Shown: piece after piece, positions 10,775-22,811 of the stretch | How the letters are laid out: every line of letters starts with the position of its first letter | Numbering within the stretch: the first letter of the stretch is position 1 | NCBI GenBank assembly: GCA_022836615.1 | Contig: MU405230.1 | Coordinates: 248,001 to 312,000, forward strand | DNA length: 64,000 nucleotides | Direction of reading: 5' to 3' | From: Annulohypoxylon bovei var. microspora | Lineage: Eukaryota > Ascomycota > Sordariomycetes > Xylariales > Hypoxylaceae | Position numbers and translations under genes: made by a program | The notes under the pieces: model-generated | What the model was told of the DNA's origin: nothing | Databases searched by the model: none | Seen by the model: the letters and a program-made list of their open reading frames with translations, nothing else

Positions 10775-13076
10775 TTACATGTTGCCCTCAGCCGGCGTTC
10801 CTCCTTGCTGGGCATCGACACCATGAAAAGCATCGCCAAAGGCCGAATCTTCCATATCTAGATCCAAGCCCTCCGCAAGGTCTCCCGGAGTTCCGCTGAA
10901 TCCAGCTAGTGCATCTCCAGCCGTATTCAGGTCTTCGAGTGAGCTGAAGTCATTCTGATCACCGTCGAACCCAGCCGAAGGAGTTCCTGTCGCCGAGCCC
11001 TGTTTGCTTAAAGAGCCTGCTGCCTTCAGCGAATTGATGGCGGATACTGTGTTTGTGGAACCGTCTGGGATAGCCCCACCCTTGGGAACGACTACCCATT
11101 CTCCACTTCCAGTGCCTTGATCAGGGGCTGTACCAGAGGGCGATTCGGTATTGCCCGTACCATCCATCTTCACATCGCCCATGTCGTCCCTTTGGGCGGG
11201 TTGTCGTGGTGATGGCGCGTTCAGATGAGCAGGTGTGGCAACGCCGGAATGGATAGCCGAGGCTTGTGCTTGAGGTGTTGGGAAGTTGTTTACGGGCGTG
11301 GAGGTGGACGAGGCTCCTGTTCCAGTATGGATTTGGTCTAGGAGACCAGCGGCAGTTCCACCCATGTCAATGTCAGAATCGCCAATCATAAATCCGCTAT
11401 GTTGAGATCCTGCGTGTGACGGCTGACGGGACATAACGCTGCTTCCACTCGTACCGCCATTCTGGGGAGCAAGTGCAGGGCCTGTGGCGGGCTGAGGTAT
11501 TGGCTCCGGGGCAGGTTCTTGATAACCACCGTCCTGTATTCTTCGTAGATCGTAGATAACCTCTGCTTGACGGTCAAGGTGTGCTTCAACCTGGGAAACT
11601 ATCTCGTCGACTTTTTTATTATGCTTCAAGGACCAGCGATTGGCAGTATCCTCGCTCTCCTCGGCAACCCCCTCAAGTTGCAGTGTGTTAGAACCGGGGT
11701 CGCCCAAGGCTACTCGCAACTCCCTTTCAGCAGTAGTTAAGATAGAATTACGCTCGAACTTGGCCACCTTCTTAGCATGCTCCGTCTTGATCTTCTCAAG
11801 GTCTGCTATGGTAGAGTCGATTCGGTCAGTAACTCGCTTACGAAACTCGGAAGCTTGTGTAGGATCTAGTTGAGTCGTAGCAGATTTCGAAGGAAGTTTC
11901 TCGGTCGCATGAAGGCCATGAGCCTCAAAAATTCCATCAGTGAGTCCCGAAAGCTCGCCCTTGAGACCTAGACCAAGGTCTGAAAAACCAATCTGGCCCA
12001 TTCTATATGGCGAAGACAATATCTCCTCCATCCATTCGTGGTTCTGGCGGTAACGAGCTAGGCTGACCTCGCGGGGAGTTAGGTGATCGAACATGTCGCC
12101 ACGAGATGTGTCTTCCTCGTCGTCATACGAATTGTCGGGAGGAATGGCGGCCATGGCGGGTGGCATTTGACCCTGCGCAGCTTGGCCAGTACGAGCACGT
12201 TTTGATGGTGGCGTTCCGGCCGCAGGGGGATGAGAGGAGTACGCCATACCCTGGGGGACTCCACGATGACCAGCAAACATTGGCTGTCGCGAGGGCTCTC
12301 TAGGCCAGGCGATCTGGGGCCAATTAATTCGATCGCCAAGGATAAATTCTTTACGTTGAATCTGTCCACAGCGCTGGAGATAAGCGCGGGCATCTAGCAT
12401 AGCCTGTGTTCGAGCGTCTCGTGGTATAACCTGAGCGGGGATGCGCTCGTTGTTCTCAACCGGACCGTAGTGCACTATCCATAGACTCGTATCAATAGCA
12501 GAGGCGCTCAGATTGTGCACGGTCGGAGGAATGAGGCGGAAACGACGTCTTGAGTGCGTTGCCAGCGTCTCGCCGAGAGCATATCCAGCTTTATGATAAT
12601 ACACCTCGAGGAACTATGTAGACAAGTAAGTTGCAAGTCCATAGGTAGTAATTTCGGGAATGGAAAAGAAAAGAAAAAAAAAAAAGAGTGAAAAAACATA
12701 CCACACCATTTCCCACTTCTTGTCGCATAGTTTGTTCCTGTGGGGGCCAAATAAACCCGTCGCTGGCAAAGTTGCAACTCATTAGGTGTGTCGGCTGCCA
12801 CGTCAAAAATATGTTACCATTCTCGGGACGTTCAAGGTAGGTCCAAAAAAAGGGTGCGGTATCGCGTGCAATCTTGGGAGCTTGCATCAACCAGTTTGTC
12901 ACTTCATTGGGCTCAACTCGGGCTTTAAGAGTATATCGATAGGTTGAGATCAAATGCACATGTGGAAGCTAAGAAAATATCAATTAGTAGACCATCGTGG
13001 ATGGCAATGCGCAATGCCAGGTGACAAATACCAGGTCTCTGTGGACCCCATAGCTGGGGTCGGCCATTGAGGACAT
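10775..13076 (-). CDS. ssr4: SWI/SNF and RSC complex subunit Ssr4
   Basis: Three exons (13076-13032, 12968-12704, 12613-10775) join as MSSMADPSYGVHRDL, then LPHVHLISTYRYTLKARVEP. The first ~215 residues carry the conserved Ssr4 N-terminal domain (DUF1750): NWLMQAPKIARDTAPFFWTY, NIFLTWQPTH, DGFIWPPQEQ, EVYYHKAGYALGE. The rest is low-complexity, with a putative nuclear patch (PPSKRARTG), a coiled stretch around the DRIDSTIADLEKIKTEH segment, and a Ser/Gly/Thr-rich acidic tail. In fission yeast Ssr4 is a shared subunit of the two chromatin remodellers, so a nuclear structural role is expected. The second Met (13067) is an alternative start. The intron between exons 2 and 3 contains a long polypyrimidine run. 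Family assignment is by recalled sequence similarity, with no search done. Confidence 0.88.
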
Positions 13077-13879
13077 CGTGTCTCGAGTAAAACTAAATTG
13101 ACTATCGCACTCGATTAATTAATGTCGTCAATACTAAAAATGCACAAGTAAGTCCTAGCATATGTATGGGTTGAGTTAGAAATAGTAAAACGCAAGGCGC
13201 AAAGACGATTCGCGATTGACAAGGCTGCGCGAAACTTTCAATTTGATAATCGCGAAGAAAGATGCGCGACGAAGTAATGGAGCTCGCGGAACTCGTTAAG
13301 TTGCGGCTTGACTGTGGATTCAGATTACATAAGAAATATGTGGCTAGGACAGTAGTCAGGAAGCTTCAATGGCCAATCGTAGTTTGTGACCCACTAATTA
13401 GGTAATTAGAAACCCTTTGGACTGCCTCCAGATCTTAAGGTTCTCCCTAACCATCCATTACTGATCATTTGCTTTCTCTAGATGTAGCAAATCTGTAGTA
13501 CCAAACAATTATTACGGGTTTAAAGCCAGGTATTCCTAAATCACGAAAAGCCTAGGTATCACTTGAGCACGTCATCGTATGTATGACTTGATCAAGCAAT
13601 TCACAGATTCTTGTACACAAAATGTCAGACGGCATGATAGATTTCCAATACGAAAGTTATACCTAGTTGTCCAATGTTTCCTAACAAGTCTGTTCACATC
13701 AACCTTTGTCATTATTTCATTTGTTTATATTTTTTATTCTAAACCTCGAGGCTATTTCATGTCATAGCATGCTAGATTTAACATTCCTTTTCCCTCTATT
13801 GAGAACGGATCCTACCCTCATGCTAATGTTACCAATGGTAAGTGAGTTAATATATGTCCTTCATATGAAAACTCTCTGT
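13077..13879. other. Ssr4 upstream region, no gene seen
   Basis: This is 0.8 kb between the Ssr4 start and the 6PGDH stop. The short open frames at 13579-13903 are hydrophobic but unsupported. Confidence 0.5.
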
Positions 13880-15830
13880 TTATGCCTGATATGTGGAAGC
13901 TGACACGTTTCCTCCCCGACCAGTCCAGTTGACGTGGTGATACTTGCCCTCGGGATACTTCTCGTTGGCGAACTCGGGCTTGATCAGGAAAGTGTGGGCA
14001 CCGAAGTAGTCACGCTGAGCCTGGAGCAGGTTGGCAGGTAGGTCCTGAGTGCGGTATCCATCAAACCATGACAGAGCGGTAGAGAATGCAGGTGTCGGAA
14101 TGCCGAGGACAGCAGCCTTAGCAACAACATCTCTCCAGCCAGGTTGTGCCTTGTGGATAGCCTTGTTGAAGAAGTCGTCGAACAACAAGTTCTCGAGGTC
14201 AGGGTTGTTTCGGTAAGCCGCAGTAATGTCCTTTAGGAAGACAGAGCGGATAATGCAGCCACCTCTCCACATCAAGGCGATCGAGGGCTTGTTGAGCTTC
14301 CACTTGAACTCTCTCGCGGCCTAGTAACATTTGGTCAGAAAGTCGTCTATGAAAGTAGCTTTGGAGGTAGGTAGGAAGTTCACAGACCTCTTGCATCAGC
14401 ATGAAACCCTGAGCATACGAAATAATCTTAGAGGCATACAGGGCCTGCTCAAGGTCGTCAAGGAATTGCTCCTTGCTTCCCTCGAAGCTGCTCGAGCGAC
14501 CGACGTATTCGAGCTTCTTCGAAGCCTTAACACGCTCTGACTTGATCGAAGACAAGCAACGAGCAAGCACAGCCTCGGCAATTAGGGTGACGGGCATTCC
14601 AAGGTCCAAGGCGTTGATGGCGGTCCACTTGCCGGTACCCTTCTGACCAGCCTGGTCCAGGATCTTCTCAACCAGCGGTGTTCCGTCATCATCGTTGTAG
14701 TACATAATGTCACGAGTGATCTCGATTAAGAACGAGTCCAAAACACCCTTGTTCCACTTGGTGAGGACGTCTCCAATTTCCTTGTTGGACAGGCCAAGAC
14801 CACGCTTCATGATATCATAAGCCTAGTGGAATTAGTTTAGCTCTATCACCGGCGGTGTTGAGGTTTAAGAGAACGGAAATGGGGGTCCAACCTCGCAGAT
14901 GAGTTGCATGTCACCGTATTCAATACCGTTGTGCACCATCTTGACGTAGTGGCCAGCACCCTCGTCACCAACCCACTCGCAGCAAGGTTCGTCGTCGCTC
15001 TTGGCGGAAATGCTCTGGAAAATGTCCTTGACGTAAGGCCATGCCTCTTCGTTACCACCAGGCATCAAAGAAGGTCCGTATCGAGCACCCTCTTCACCAC
15101 CGGATACACCGGAACCGACGAATCGGATACCCTTGCCCGCCAGATACGTGGTTCGTCGGTTCGAGTCAGGGAAGTGAGAGTTACCGCCGTCAATAATGAT
15201 ATCACCCTTCTCTAGGAGAGGGAGTAGGGTCTCAATCCAGTCGTCGACGGCCTTGCCAGCTTGTACCAGCAGCATGACACGGCGGGGCTTCTTTAACTTC
15301 GAGACGAACTCCTCGGTGGAGTGAGCACCGACGACAGACTTGCCCTTGGCCTCGTTTGCCAAGAACACGTCAACCTTGGAGACAGTTCGGTTGAAAGCGC
15401 AGATGGTGAATCCATGGTCGGCCATGTTCAGAATCAAGTTCTGACCCCTATTAATTTACTAATCAACATTACGGGTCATAGTAAGGGAGTTAGGAGTTAA
15501 GGTAGAACGTACATGACGGCCAAGCCAATAAGGCCCAAATCAGCGCTTTCGGATTCGTTAGCATAACTTCAACGGAAAGCTTTTATAGCGACGTCGTAGA
15601 GAAAGATATGAGTTGACATAATATGGTGGGGGATGAAGCTCGCCTTGGGCCTCCTAGGTTACTAGTTATATTGGCGAGTCGAGCCCTGTAGGGCCCGATG
15701 AATCATTTCAGTTACAAAGGTCGCGAAGACATACGACGGCGGGGTGATGATTATTATTATTTGATGGCGGGGTAATCATCATGGCCCAATTGACAGAGAG
15801 GGATATTTCAACTTACACGGCACCAGACAT
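13880..15830 (-). CDS. GND1: 6-phosphogluconate dehydrogenase, decarboxylating
   Basis: Five exons (15830-15817, 15545-15513, 15447-14892, 14822-14388, 14320-13880) give 492 residues, the standard length. The enzyme oxidises 6-phosphogluconate to ribulose 5-phosphate with NADP+ in the cytosolic pentose phosphate pathway. Joined exons 1-3 start MSGAVADLGLIGLAVMGQNL, the nucleotide-binding Rossmann loop. The signature DIIIDGGNSHF and SGGEEGARYGPSLMPGG and the catalytic stretch HYVKMVHNGIEYGDMQL are intact, as are KGTGKWT and FGAHTF near the C-terminus. The first two exons are tiny (14 and 33 nt) and intron 1 is long (271 nt), so automated callers may miss the true start. Reading these as one intact gene is secure. 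Confidence 0.97.
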
Positions 15831-18070
15831 GATTGCGGTAGTGTTGGCAGCTCAATCGGATAGAGGAGGAAGTATTTCCAGCGATGGAATAGAAAAGAAG
15901 TTATAGAAAAGAGACAATGCACTTTTCTACGATGGAAGTTGTAAGGAAGAAAAAGTGGATGGGATGGAGGATGGAGGGGTAAAGTTATGGTATTAGTCTA
16001 AAGGAAAAAAAGGGTAGGAAGAGGGGAATTTGTTATTGAAATATACCTTCCCCTCTACCCTCCGAGCAACCTTACCTACACCTTCCTGACCAACCAGACT
16101 AAAGCTACCGGGTTGCCCAGGTTAGTTGAATCCATATGACGGGAAAGCTCCTGCATCCCCATCAATCAAAGAACGGCCGGGAAGCACGGGCTTACTCAGG
16201 GTCCTTCCTCCTCCTCAATGTATGTGCTATCCGTGTTATCCACTACCAGATTCATAGATCAATAACCCGATTTATCTCGATTGCTAGTCTTTGCTCCCTG
16301 CCAGTTATGAAGGTTTTCCATTTTCGGACTGAAAAGGACATCTGCATACACTACACCTGACTGTGCGAGCACTTTGAGCACCAGCCTACGTTTTGGAACA
16401 GGCTCGCTAATAAAATCATGTCATTTTGTTCTCTGTTCCGGGGAGACGCCTCGTTTTTGTCCTGGTTGATTCAGATTTCTCCGTGTCGCCTCAATGGCGT
16501 TTCGTAGGAATCCACCGGGAACGTAATGTTTGGTAACAACCTCGGGTCCACTGAATTGGAGTGAATTACCTACTTAGATACCCGGGCTGATACCTAACAT
16601 TTAATATGTAGGTACCTAAAGTAATATAATATACCTACTTGTTCAGCCGTATCATTTATCAGCCTGATTTCTCCGGGTTCAACAAGGTTGACGGGTTTGC
16701 TCCCACACATCACTGGACGACGTTCCCGATCTTAGCAAGTTAGGAGACATTACCTAGGTAGGTAAATATTCACACTAGGTACTAGTAAAATGCTACCTGG
16801 GTGTATGTATGCTTACCAGAACGCTTAGAAATTAGGAAGCGTCTAGACATGATAACCCGCTGACAGCCTAGGGATATGAGACATTGGCACCGTCGGAATA
16901 CGGAGGCACCGGAAAGCAATAATATCCTAGTCGCCCACAACAAGGGGCTGCCCTTCATGGTTACTGCAAGAAGTCACCAAGCAACGCGTGGCTCAGCCTG
17001 GTAGAGCTGCCATATATAGTACCTATGTAAGTAGGCATATAGGTATCTTTCCCACCTGGTGGATCTAGTTCTAATAAAGTGAGAAGATATCGTGAAGGAT
17101 CTTACCCAAAACCTGCTACAAGTAGGTATCTAGAGGCGCTCCGCGAGCGGCGCAAAAACCGACCGAGCGTGGCTGCGGTGGAACAAGAAGAATTTCTCAC
17201 TAACGCAGATCCCACTCAACTATGCGAGGCTGCAACAAAATGTCTCATGGAGCGAACCGGCGAACCGGGCAATAAATCAACAGCCTAGGCCCAATCATAG
17301 GGCATTTCCTCGGCCCTTTATACGGATTTGCGGGCCTCGAAACTAGTATGTTTAGTGGCCTTACTTTACTTATGCGAGTGGGTTGTGATCTTGGCATTTG
17401 ACCGAAAGTCGGGAGATAAAGTAAGGGACAATGCCTTCATAGTTATACCATAGACAATTGTATTCAGATACGAATAATCATTTTGAAGGTAGATTAGTTG
17501 TAATGTCTGCCCAAGTAATACTAATGAAATCTCATACCTACTTATGTATAGATAGGTGAATCCAGACTTTATAGTCAGTCCATTTAGTTAGAGGAATTGG
17601 AATCAGAAGTTTGCAGTTAAAGAAACCCCCACCTAAAGCCCGCCCGAACATTGAAGTGACGTTCAGGCATTCTTACCAGCCACAACTAACAACCCCACCA
17701 AGCCACGTTCGTCATGCGCCACAAGCGGTAGGAAACCTTACTAGCCAACTTAATTAGACCAATTGAGTTATCTTAAATCTCAGAACATCGAAATTCGATA
17801 TCAGCCCTTCATCAACCGCCAACATCAAAACTTCAAAAACCACTTCGTCGTCCGCCACCCGACTACGTGACAAGTAGAGCATACAAAATCTCTCCCTAAT
17901 ATATACCAAACTCAAATTCAAAACACGTTCTAGAACCGAACGGAGACCTTGGGAATAAAGGGAAACCCAAAAAAAAGAGACGTTGCAAGTCTCATAGGTA
18001 CGTGTTGAACCCGAAATACACACACAAGCCACCTCTTCTTTTTTTTTCCGGGCGCACAGCAAAATTCATC
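15831..18070. other. 2.2-kb divergent promoter region (GND1 / RBM42-like)
   Basis: Two divergently transcribed genes share this space. It carries ACCTAGGT patches (16751-16764 and near 16605) and short unsupported open frames. The largest open frame (17079-17288) has no recognisable motif. Confidence 0.5.
16751..16764. repeat. TACCTAGGTAGGTA repeat
   Basis: This is a short member of the dispersed palindrome family within the divergent promoter. Confidence 0.65.
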
Positions 18071-19300
18071 ATGTCGTATCCGCCGCCTCCAGGCTCGAAC
18101 TCGTCGCTCCCGCCGCGCCCGCCGCCGTCGCGCGTATCCGGCTTCAAGCCCGCCTTCTCGTCGGCGCCCCCTCCCTCCCACACCCCGAGCCCCGGCGCCG
18201 CGACGGGCGCCCCCTACGCGCCTCCCGCGTACTCCGGCGCGCCCACCCACCACCACCAGTATGGCGGCTCCTCGTACCAGCAGCCGTACGCGCGCCCGGC
18301 CCCCGTGAGCGGCTACCAGCAGCACCAGCACCAGCACCAGCAACACCAACCCGCGAACCCGTACCAGTACCCGGGCCAGCAGCAGCAGCAGCAGCAGGGC
18401 GGGTACCAGTCGCAGCCGAGCTACTACGGCGCGCACGCGCAAGCCAGCGCCGCCGCCGCCGCCGCCCCTCCCGCCGCGTCCTACGCCGCGCCGCCGCAGA
18501 TCCGCAACCCGTTCCCGGCGCCGGCCCAGGCGCGCACCAACGACGACTACGACCCGGAGATGGCGGCGCAGATCGCGCAGTGGCAGAGCGCGTACGTGAA
18601 GGATCCCGCTAAGGAGGGCCCCGGCGCGCCGGCCACGGCAGCAGGGCCCGCGTCTGGCGGCCGGCCGGGCGCCTATGGGAACGGCGCGACCGCGACGTAC
18701 GCCGCGGAGCCGAGTGCAGGTGCCGCGGCAGCGGCGGCGGCGGCGGCGGCTGCGACGGGAGCCAACGCGGCGACGAACGAGAAGAAGAAGACGGTGGTGC
18801 GGTCCGGCGGCGGGCAGAAGTGGACGGACGACTCGCTCCTCGAATGGGACCCCTCGCACCTGCGTCTCTTCGTCGGCAACCTCGCCGGCGAGACGACGGA
18901 CGAGTCGCTCTACAAAGCGTTCTCGCAGTGGAAGTCGCTGCAGAAGGCGCGCGTGATCCGGGACAAGGTGACGATCAAGTCCCGGGGGTACGGCTTCGTG
19001 TCCTTCAGCGACCCGGACGAGTTCTTCGCGGCCGCCAAGGAGATGAACGGGAAGTACATCCAGTCGCACCCGGTCGTCGTGCGCAAGAGCACCACCGAGA
19101 TCAAGCCCACCGCGCAGAGGGACAACAACCGGTGGAACAAGAACCACAAGAACAAGAACAAGAACCGCGGGGGAGGCAACGGGTCGGGCGGTGGAGGAGG
19201 CAAGCGTGAGGGAAGCTTCGAGCCGCATCTCGGGCCCGTGGCTGGCGGCGTGCACAAGCCGGGCCAGAAGACCAAGGGCGGGCTTAAGCTACTGGGTTAA
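18071..19300 (+). CDS. RBM42-like RNA-binding protein (single RRM)
   Basis: This is a single exon of 409 residues. The N-terminal 260 residues are Pro-, Tyr/Gln- and Ala-rich (poly-Gln near 115-120, poly-Ala near 140 and 225). One RRM follows at about 262-338, with RNP2 LFVGNL (residue 266) and RNP1 KSRGYGFVSF (residue 303). The tail is Lys/Asn/Gly-rich and ends GQKTKGGLKLLG. The flanks EWDPSHLRLFVGNL and VRKSTTEIKPT match the RBM42 type, which binds RNA and is linked to splicing and stress granules in other eukaryotes. An in-frame Met lies 23 codons upstream at 18002, but that leader lacks the Pro-rich character, so 18071 is chosen. Codon use is unusually GC-rich compared with neighbours, which opens a long antisense frame. 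Confidence 0.9.
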   Translation: MSYPPPPGSNSSLPPRPPPSRVSGFKPAFSSAPPPSHTPSPGAATGAPYAPPAYSGAPTHHHQYGGSSYQQPYARPAPVSGYQQHQHQHQQHQPANPYQYPGQQQQQQQGGYQSQPSYYGAHAQASAAAAAAPPAASYAAPPQIRNPFPAPAQARTNDDYDPEMAAQIAQWQSAYVKDPAKEGPGAPATAAGPASGGRPGAYGNGATATYAAEPSAGAAAAAAAAAAATGANAATNEKKKTVVRSGGGQKWTDDSLLEWDPSHLRLFVGNLAGETTDESLYKAFSQWKSLQKARVIRDKVTIKSRGYGFVSFSDPDEFFAAAKEMNGKYIQSHPVVVRKSTTEIKPTAQRDNNRWNKNHKNKNKNRGGGNGSGGGGGKREGSFEPHLGPVAGGVHKPGQKTKGGLKLLG

Positions 19301-20141
19301 TTACGAGAAGCAGAAGTATATAGCTTGGCTACGAGGCCATCCGCATAGTCTTCCTGTTGTTGGGTTCTACTTGCTTTGCCTTTTTGCACGAGTGTTGGGC
19401 GTTGAGGGAACTCAGATCATAATTGAAAGCCTCATTCTAGACGTCAGGGAACATGACTTATAATAGAACCCATTGAGCACATGACCTTTATATACCGCAT
19501 ATCACGATATAATATCGTATTATATTCGTCCTTATAATTATTATACAATTTTGGTTCTATGTGATTGACCAACTATCAGATCACCTACCTACCTAGGTAG
19601 GTACATATACGTACAAACCATCTGCCTTATTGATGTCCTTAAGCATTGAACAGCACCACCAACTAGCTTTTGTGCCCCAGTACTTAGACGTGTCAATCTT
19701 CTCTATTATTGCATCTGGGGTATCTTGTTTCCTGATTTGATCTCTTCCTCCCTACTTAGCTAGGTCATCGTTGCCTTAAACCTGCTTCACATCTTTCACA
19801 TCCTCTCCTATCCCTTCAAGTCAAACTCTAGATGCAACGCATCTACTTTCTTCCTACACTCCCACTACCTGGCCTCCCCATCTGGCGGATAGATACCTAG
19901 GTATGCATGGGCCTTGCGCCCTTAAGCCGGGGTCCTTTTTCATGTTCCTCCCAATGCAGCCTTGACGTCCTACGTGAGTGGTTCATATGCCCCCCCTTGT
20001 GTTTTTTTAGTATTCACAGCCTTGCCATGCGGACACCATTTCCAAGTATGCTATTTTCCATACAGATGTACAAGTTGCGCCCTATATTCCCCGGCCTTCT
20101 ATTTTGAACAATCTTTTACAAACGAAAAATCAGCAGAGTAA
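19301..20141. other. Convergent 3' region
   Basis: This lies between the RBM42-like stop and the SLC35-type stop. It contains the repeat at 19582-19603 and CT-rich sequence. No gene is seen. Confidence 0.5.
19582..19603. repeat. CCTACCTACCTAGGTAGGTA repeat
   Basis: This is one of the longest copies of the palindromic microsatellite family in the window. Confidence 0.75.
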
Positions 20142-22102
20142 TCAATCCTCCCGAGAACGCTCCGTCCGATGGGGCTCGGTGGAGCTTGAAGGTCTAGAGT
20201 TCGATATGAGATCTCCGTCAACCGTAAGCAGGTTATCTTCAACACCGCTCGCGTCGTCGTGGGCTAGAAGCCCCGTCTCTTCCTCGTCGGAATCGCTTCC
20301 ACGCTCGACCTCGCTCGATGAGCCCGACTGCGCCTGCTGGTAGGTCTTGTTATGCGCGTCTGCCTGAGCATCGTTGCGCATCTTGGACAACTTGATCCAG
20401 TTGTATGCGCCGATGGCGGCAATGGTCACAACCAGGCCCGAGATGTTGATAGGGGTAAGCCTATCATCGAAAACCAACGCTGCGGCCGAGATCGTGACTA
20501 CCTCCTTAAAGATACCAGCAATAGAAAGTGTAACAACACTACTTCGCTGCAGCAGAGCGAATTCGCTAGCCGTCATTAAGAAGGCGATAGTACCTGGGAA
20601 AAGGAGGATTAGGGGGGCTCGGACAGGACCCCACTCGTCGCTCAATGTCTTCAATCCCTCAATCAATTCGAAGAATCCCTCCACAGGTACCGCGATGACT
20701 ATCAGAGTAAGGAACATGATAGGCGCAAGGAAGAAAATGCTAGAAAATGGGTTCGAAGTGGCCGGGTTTCGAAGCAAGAGAATCTGGGTGAGGCCCCAGC
20801 GAAAGCCGGAGAAAAAGGCGGCGGATATGACGAGGATAAAACCTCCCAGTTCGAATTCGACTTCGCCTGCTACCATCATCACCACACCACCCGTCATAGT
20901 TGCAATGATGGCTACCAGTCTCCATGTGGGGGTTTCGAGGCGGAAAACGAAGGCGAAGAGTAGTACAAAAGCTAGGGAAGAGGATTTGCACATAGCTGTA
21001 ATCGTATTAGCTTCATAATCATCATCATATGCGGCGCATTATCACCTACTATAAAAAGTAAGGGTAATGAACTTTAGGGAAGTATTTCCCAGTCCAATAT
21101 CTAACCCTGTGGCCGCACCACATGGCCCAATCCTCGTCAAATAAAACATCTTGGTCATAATCGGACGGTCAGGCTCAGCCTCGTGTCTCGACCGGCCCAA
21201 GTCGGAGCTATGCTGCGTATGGAAGGGTCGTAAGGAAGGTATGAAGAATAATACTAAACTGGCGAGGGAAAATTGTACGAGCATGTGTGTCGCGGTCGTG
21301 AATAGGGGAAATGCAAAATTGAGTTGGCCAGAATCGAACATCCATTTGTTGTACTAAGAAGAGGATGATTGTAAGTAAAGGAAGCTTCGTCTAGTCGCAT
21401 AACGCGCAGGGAAATTGACAATAGACTTACCAAAGAGATTGACAATGAGAACAAATACCAGAGTCCTATGAGGACAGCGTTGACGACCAATTTCCTGAAC
21501 ACGTTCTGATCCGCCTCTTTCCGCTCCTCATCCGTGATCCGGTCTCTTGCGATCCTCTGGTCTAACCTGGTATTTCGTCGTCGCTTAGCTTGTTTCCTCC
21601 GCTTATCCTTCTTTGTCAAGCCCGTCTCCTCGTCATCGTGCAGATCCTCTTCCGACATGCTGTCCTCGTCCTTGCCTTCGGATCTTGACGGGTCCCGACT
21701 ATGGTTCTCTTCGGAAGCCTTCACTTCCAGGTCACCAGGTTTCTTAATGCTGGTAGCACGTGGTCGCGAAGTTCGCGAATTGGAGGGTTGGCCGACGTTC
21801 GGGTTAGCCGTAAGCGTGCTCCGACGGCGACGATGGCCCGTGGGGGCAGGTATAGAATCCATCTCTATGTCGTCGGGATGGCGACCGGCAGCGTTGGCAG
21901 AGGAAGAGTTGGCACCATCTGACGACCAGTCTACCTTAAAACTGGTGGTGGCAGATGACGCTGAGGAAGGATTGGAGAAGTCGATATTGGTGGAATTGGG
22001 TGCCAGTACACTATTAACAGACAATGTCGTTGGCTGAGGCGGTGAAGAAAGAGTGGGCAAACGTCGTTGAGATGATTGATAGTTGGACAAAGGAGAAGGC
22101 AT
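20142..22102 (-). CDS. SLC35C2-like nucleotide-sugar/triose-phosphate-type transporter
   Basis: Three exons (22102-21431, 21353-21050, 20995-20142) give about 609 residues. The first ~200 residues are cytosolic, Ser-rich and highly charged (DHDDEETGLTKKDKRRKQAKRRR region). A ten-helix-type TPT/EamA membrane domain follows, beginning VFRKLVVNAVLIGLWY and FSLSISLYNKWMF. Inside it are ATGLDIGLGN, FGFTLTFYT-like, SSSLAFVLLFAF, GFRWGLTQ and LSIAGIFKEVVTI, characteristic of DUF250/SLC35C members of the Golgi and ER. The C-terminal tail is acidic and Ser-rich with EEETGLLAHDD. The substrate cannot be read from sequence; GDP-fucose-like transport is the named human activity for the wider subfamily. 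Both splice junctions preserve frame. Confidence 0.88.
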
Positions 22103-22811
22103 ATTTTTTCTTCAAGAGGTAATAAGAAGTTAGTGTACGGTTAGGACGGCGTGAAGTAATACATGCAAATGGACCACAGAAACCACAGAGACCCGGCAGG
22201 CATCATGCCGTTCGAATCACCCCCTAATGTCCCCTAAATGGATCCCCTAGTCCCCCAGTCCAAAGCCCAAAGCCCAAAGTCTTGATAGGTAGCTAGCTCT
22301 ACCTAGTGCCGATCAAGTCTGAATACATAAAACCTGAACGGGACCCCTTTTATGACCAGGTCTTGGCGATTGAAAACAATGGAAAGTTGACCAGTTGATT
22401 GTGTGCAATGGTTTGAGGGAGTCATGGATCCTTACCTACCTAGGAATTACTCGCGATTAAACTTGTATCCGCGTTGTTTTATGCAGAAGCAGCCTCAGAT
22501 GTGCAAATGTGGGTACCATTTTATGTATGTACGTTCTATCACGTACACCGTATTCATATGACATTTAACTGTATAAATACTGTTTAGTTTGATTTCTTAC
22601 ATTGTCCCCCTTGCCGCATTCGCTTTAAATGTAATATTGTACTAAAGGGGGGCTTTCTTCTTCCCTTTTAACGATATATGTAGATATACAACTTGGGGTA
22701 ATAAGGTGTTGATGAGATGCAGCCTCCTCAGGTAGTAGATACATAGTCTTTGATGATCTTCATTATGAGAGCAAAAACATCTCGTACCGCTCGTGCCAAG
22801 GCAGTCATACG
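22103..22811. other. Divergent promoter region (SLC35-type / HET pseudogene)
   Basis: This is mixed-composition DNA with an ACCTACCTAGG patch near 22433. No gene is seen. Confidence 0.5.

Noticed and set aside
17079..17288. 69-codon open frame in the GND1/RBM42 spacer
   Set aside because: Charged but with no family motif, no intron logic and no neighbour link.
17930..19255. 441-codon open frame antisense to the RBM42-like gene
   Set aside because: Arg/Val/Leu-rich translation without domains; it mirrors GC-rich codons of the sense RRM gene, which has clear RNP motifs.
22205..22230. tRNA T-loop-like TTCGAATC
   Set aside because: No matching acceptor, D or anticodon stems could be folded upstream.
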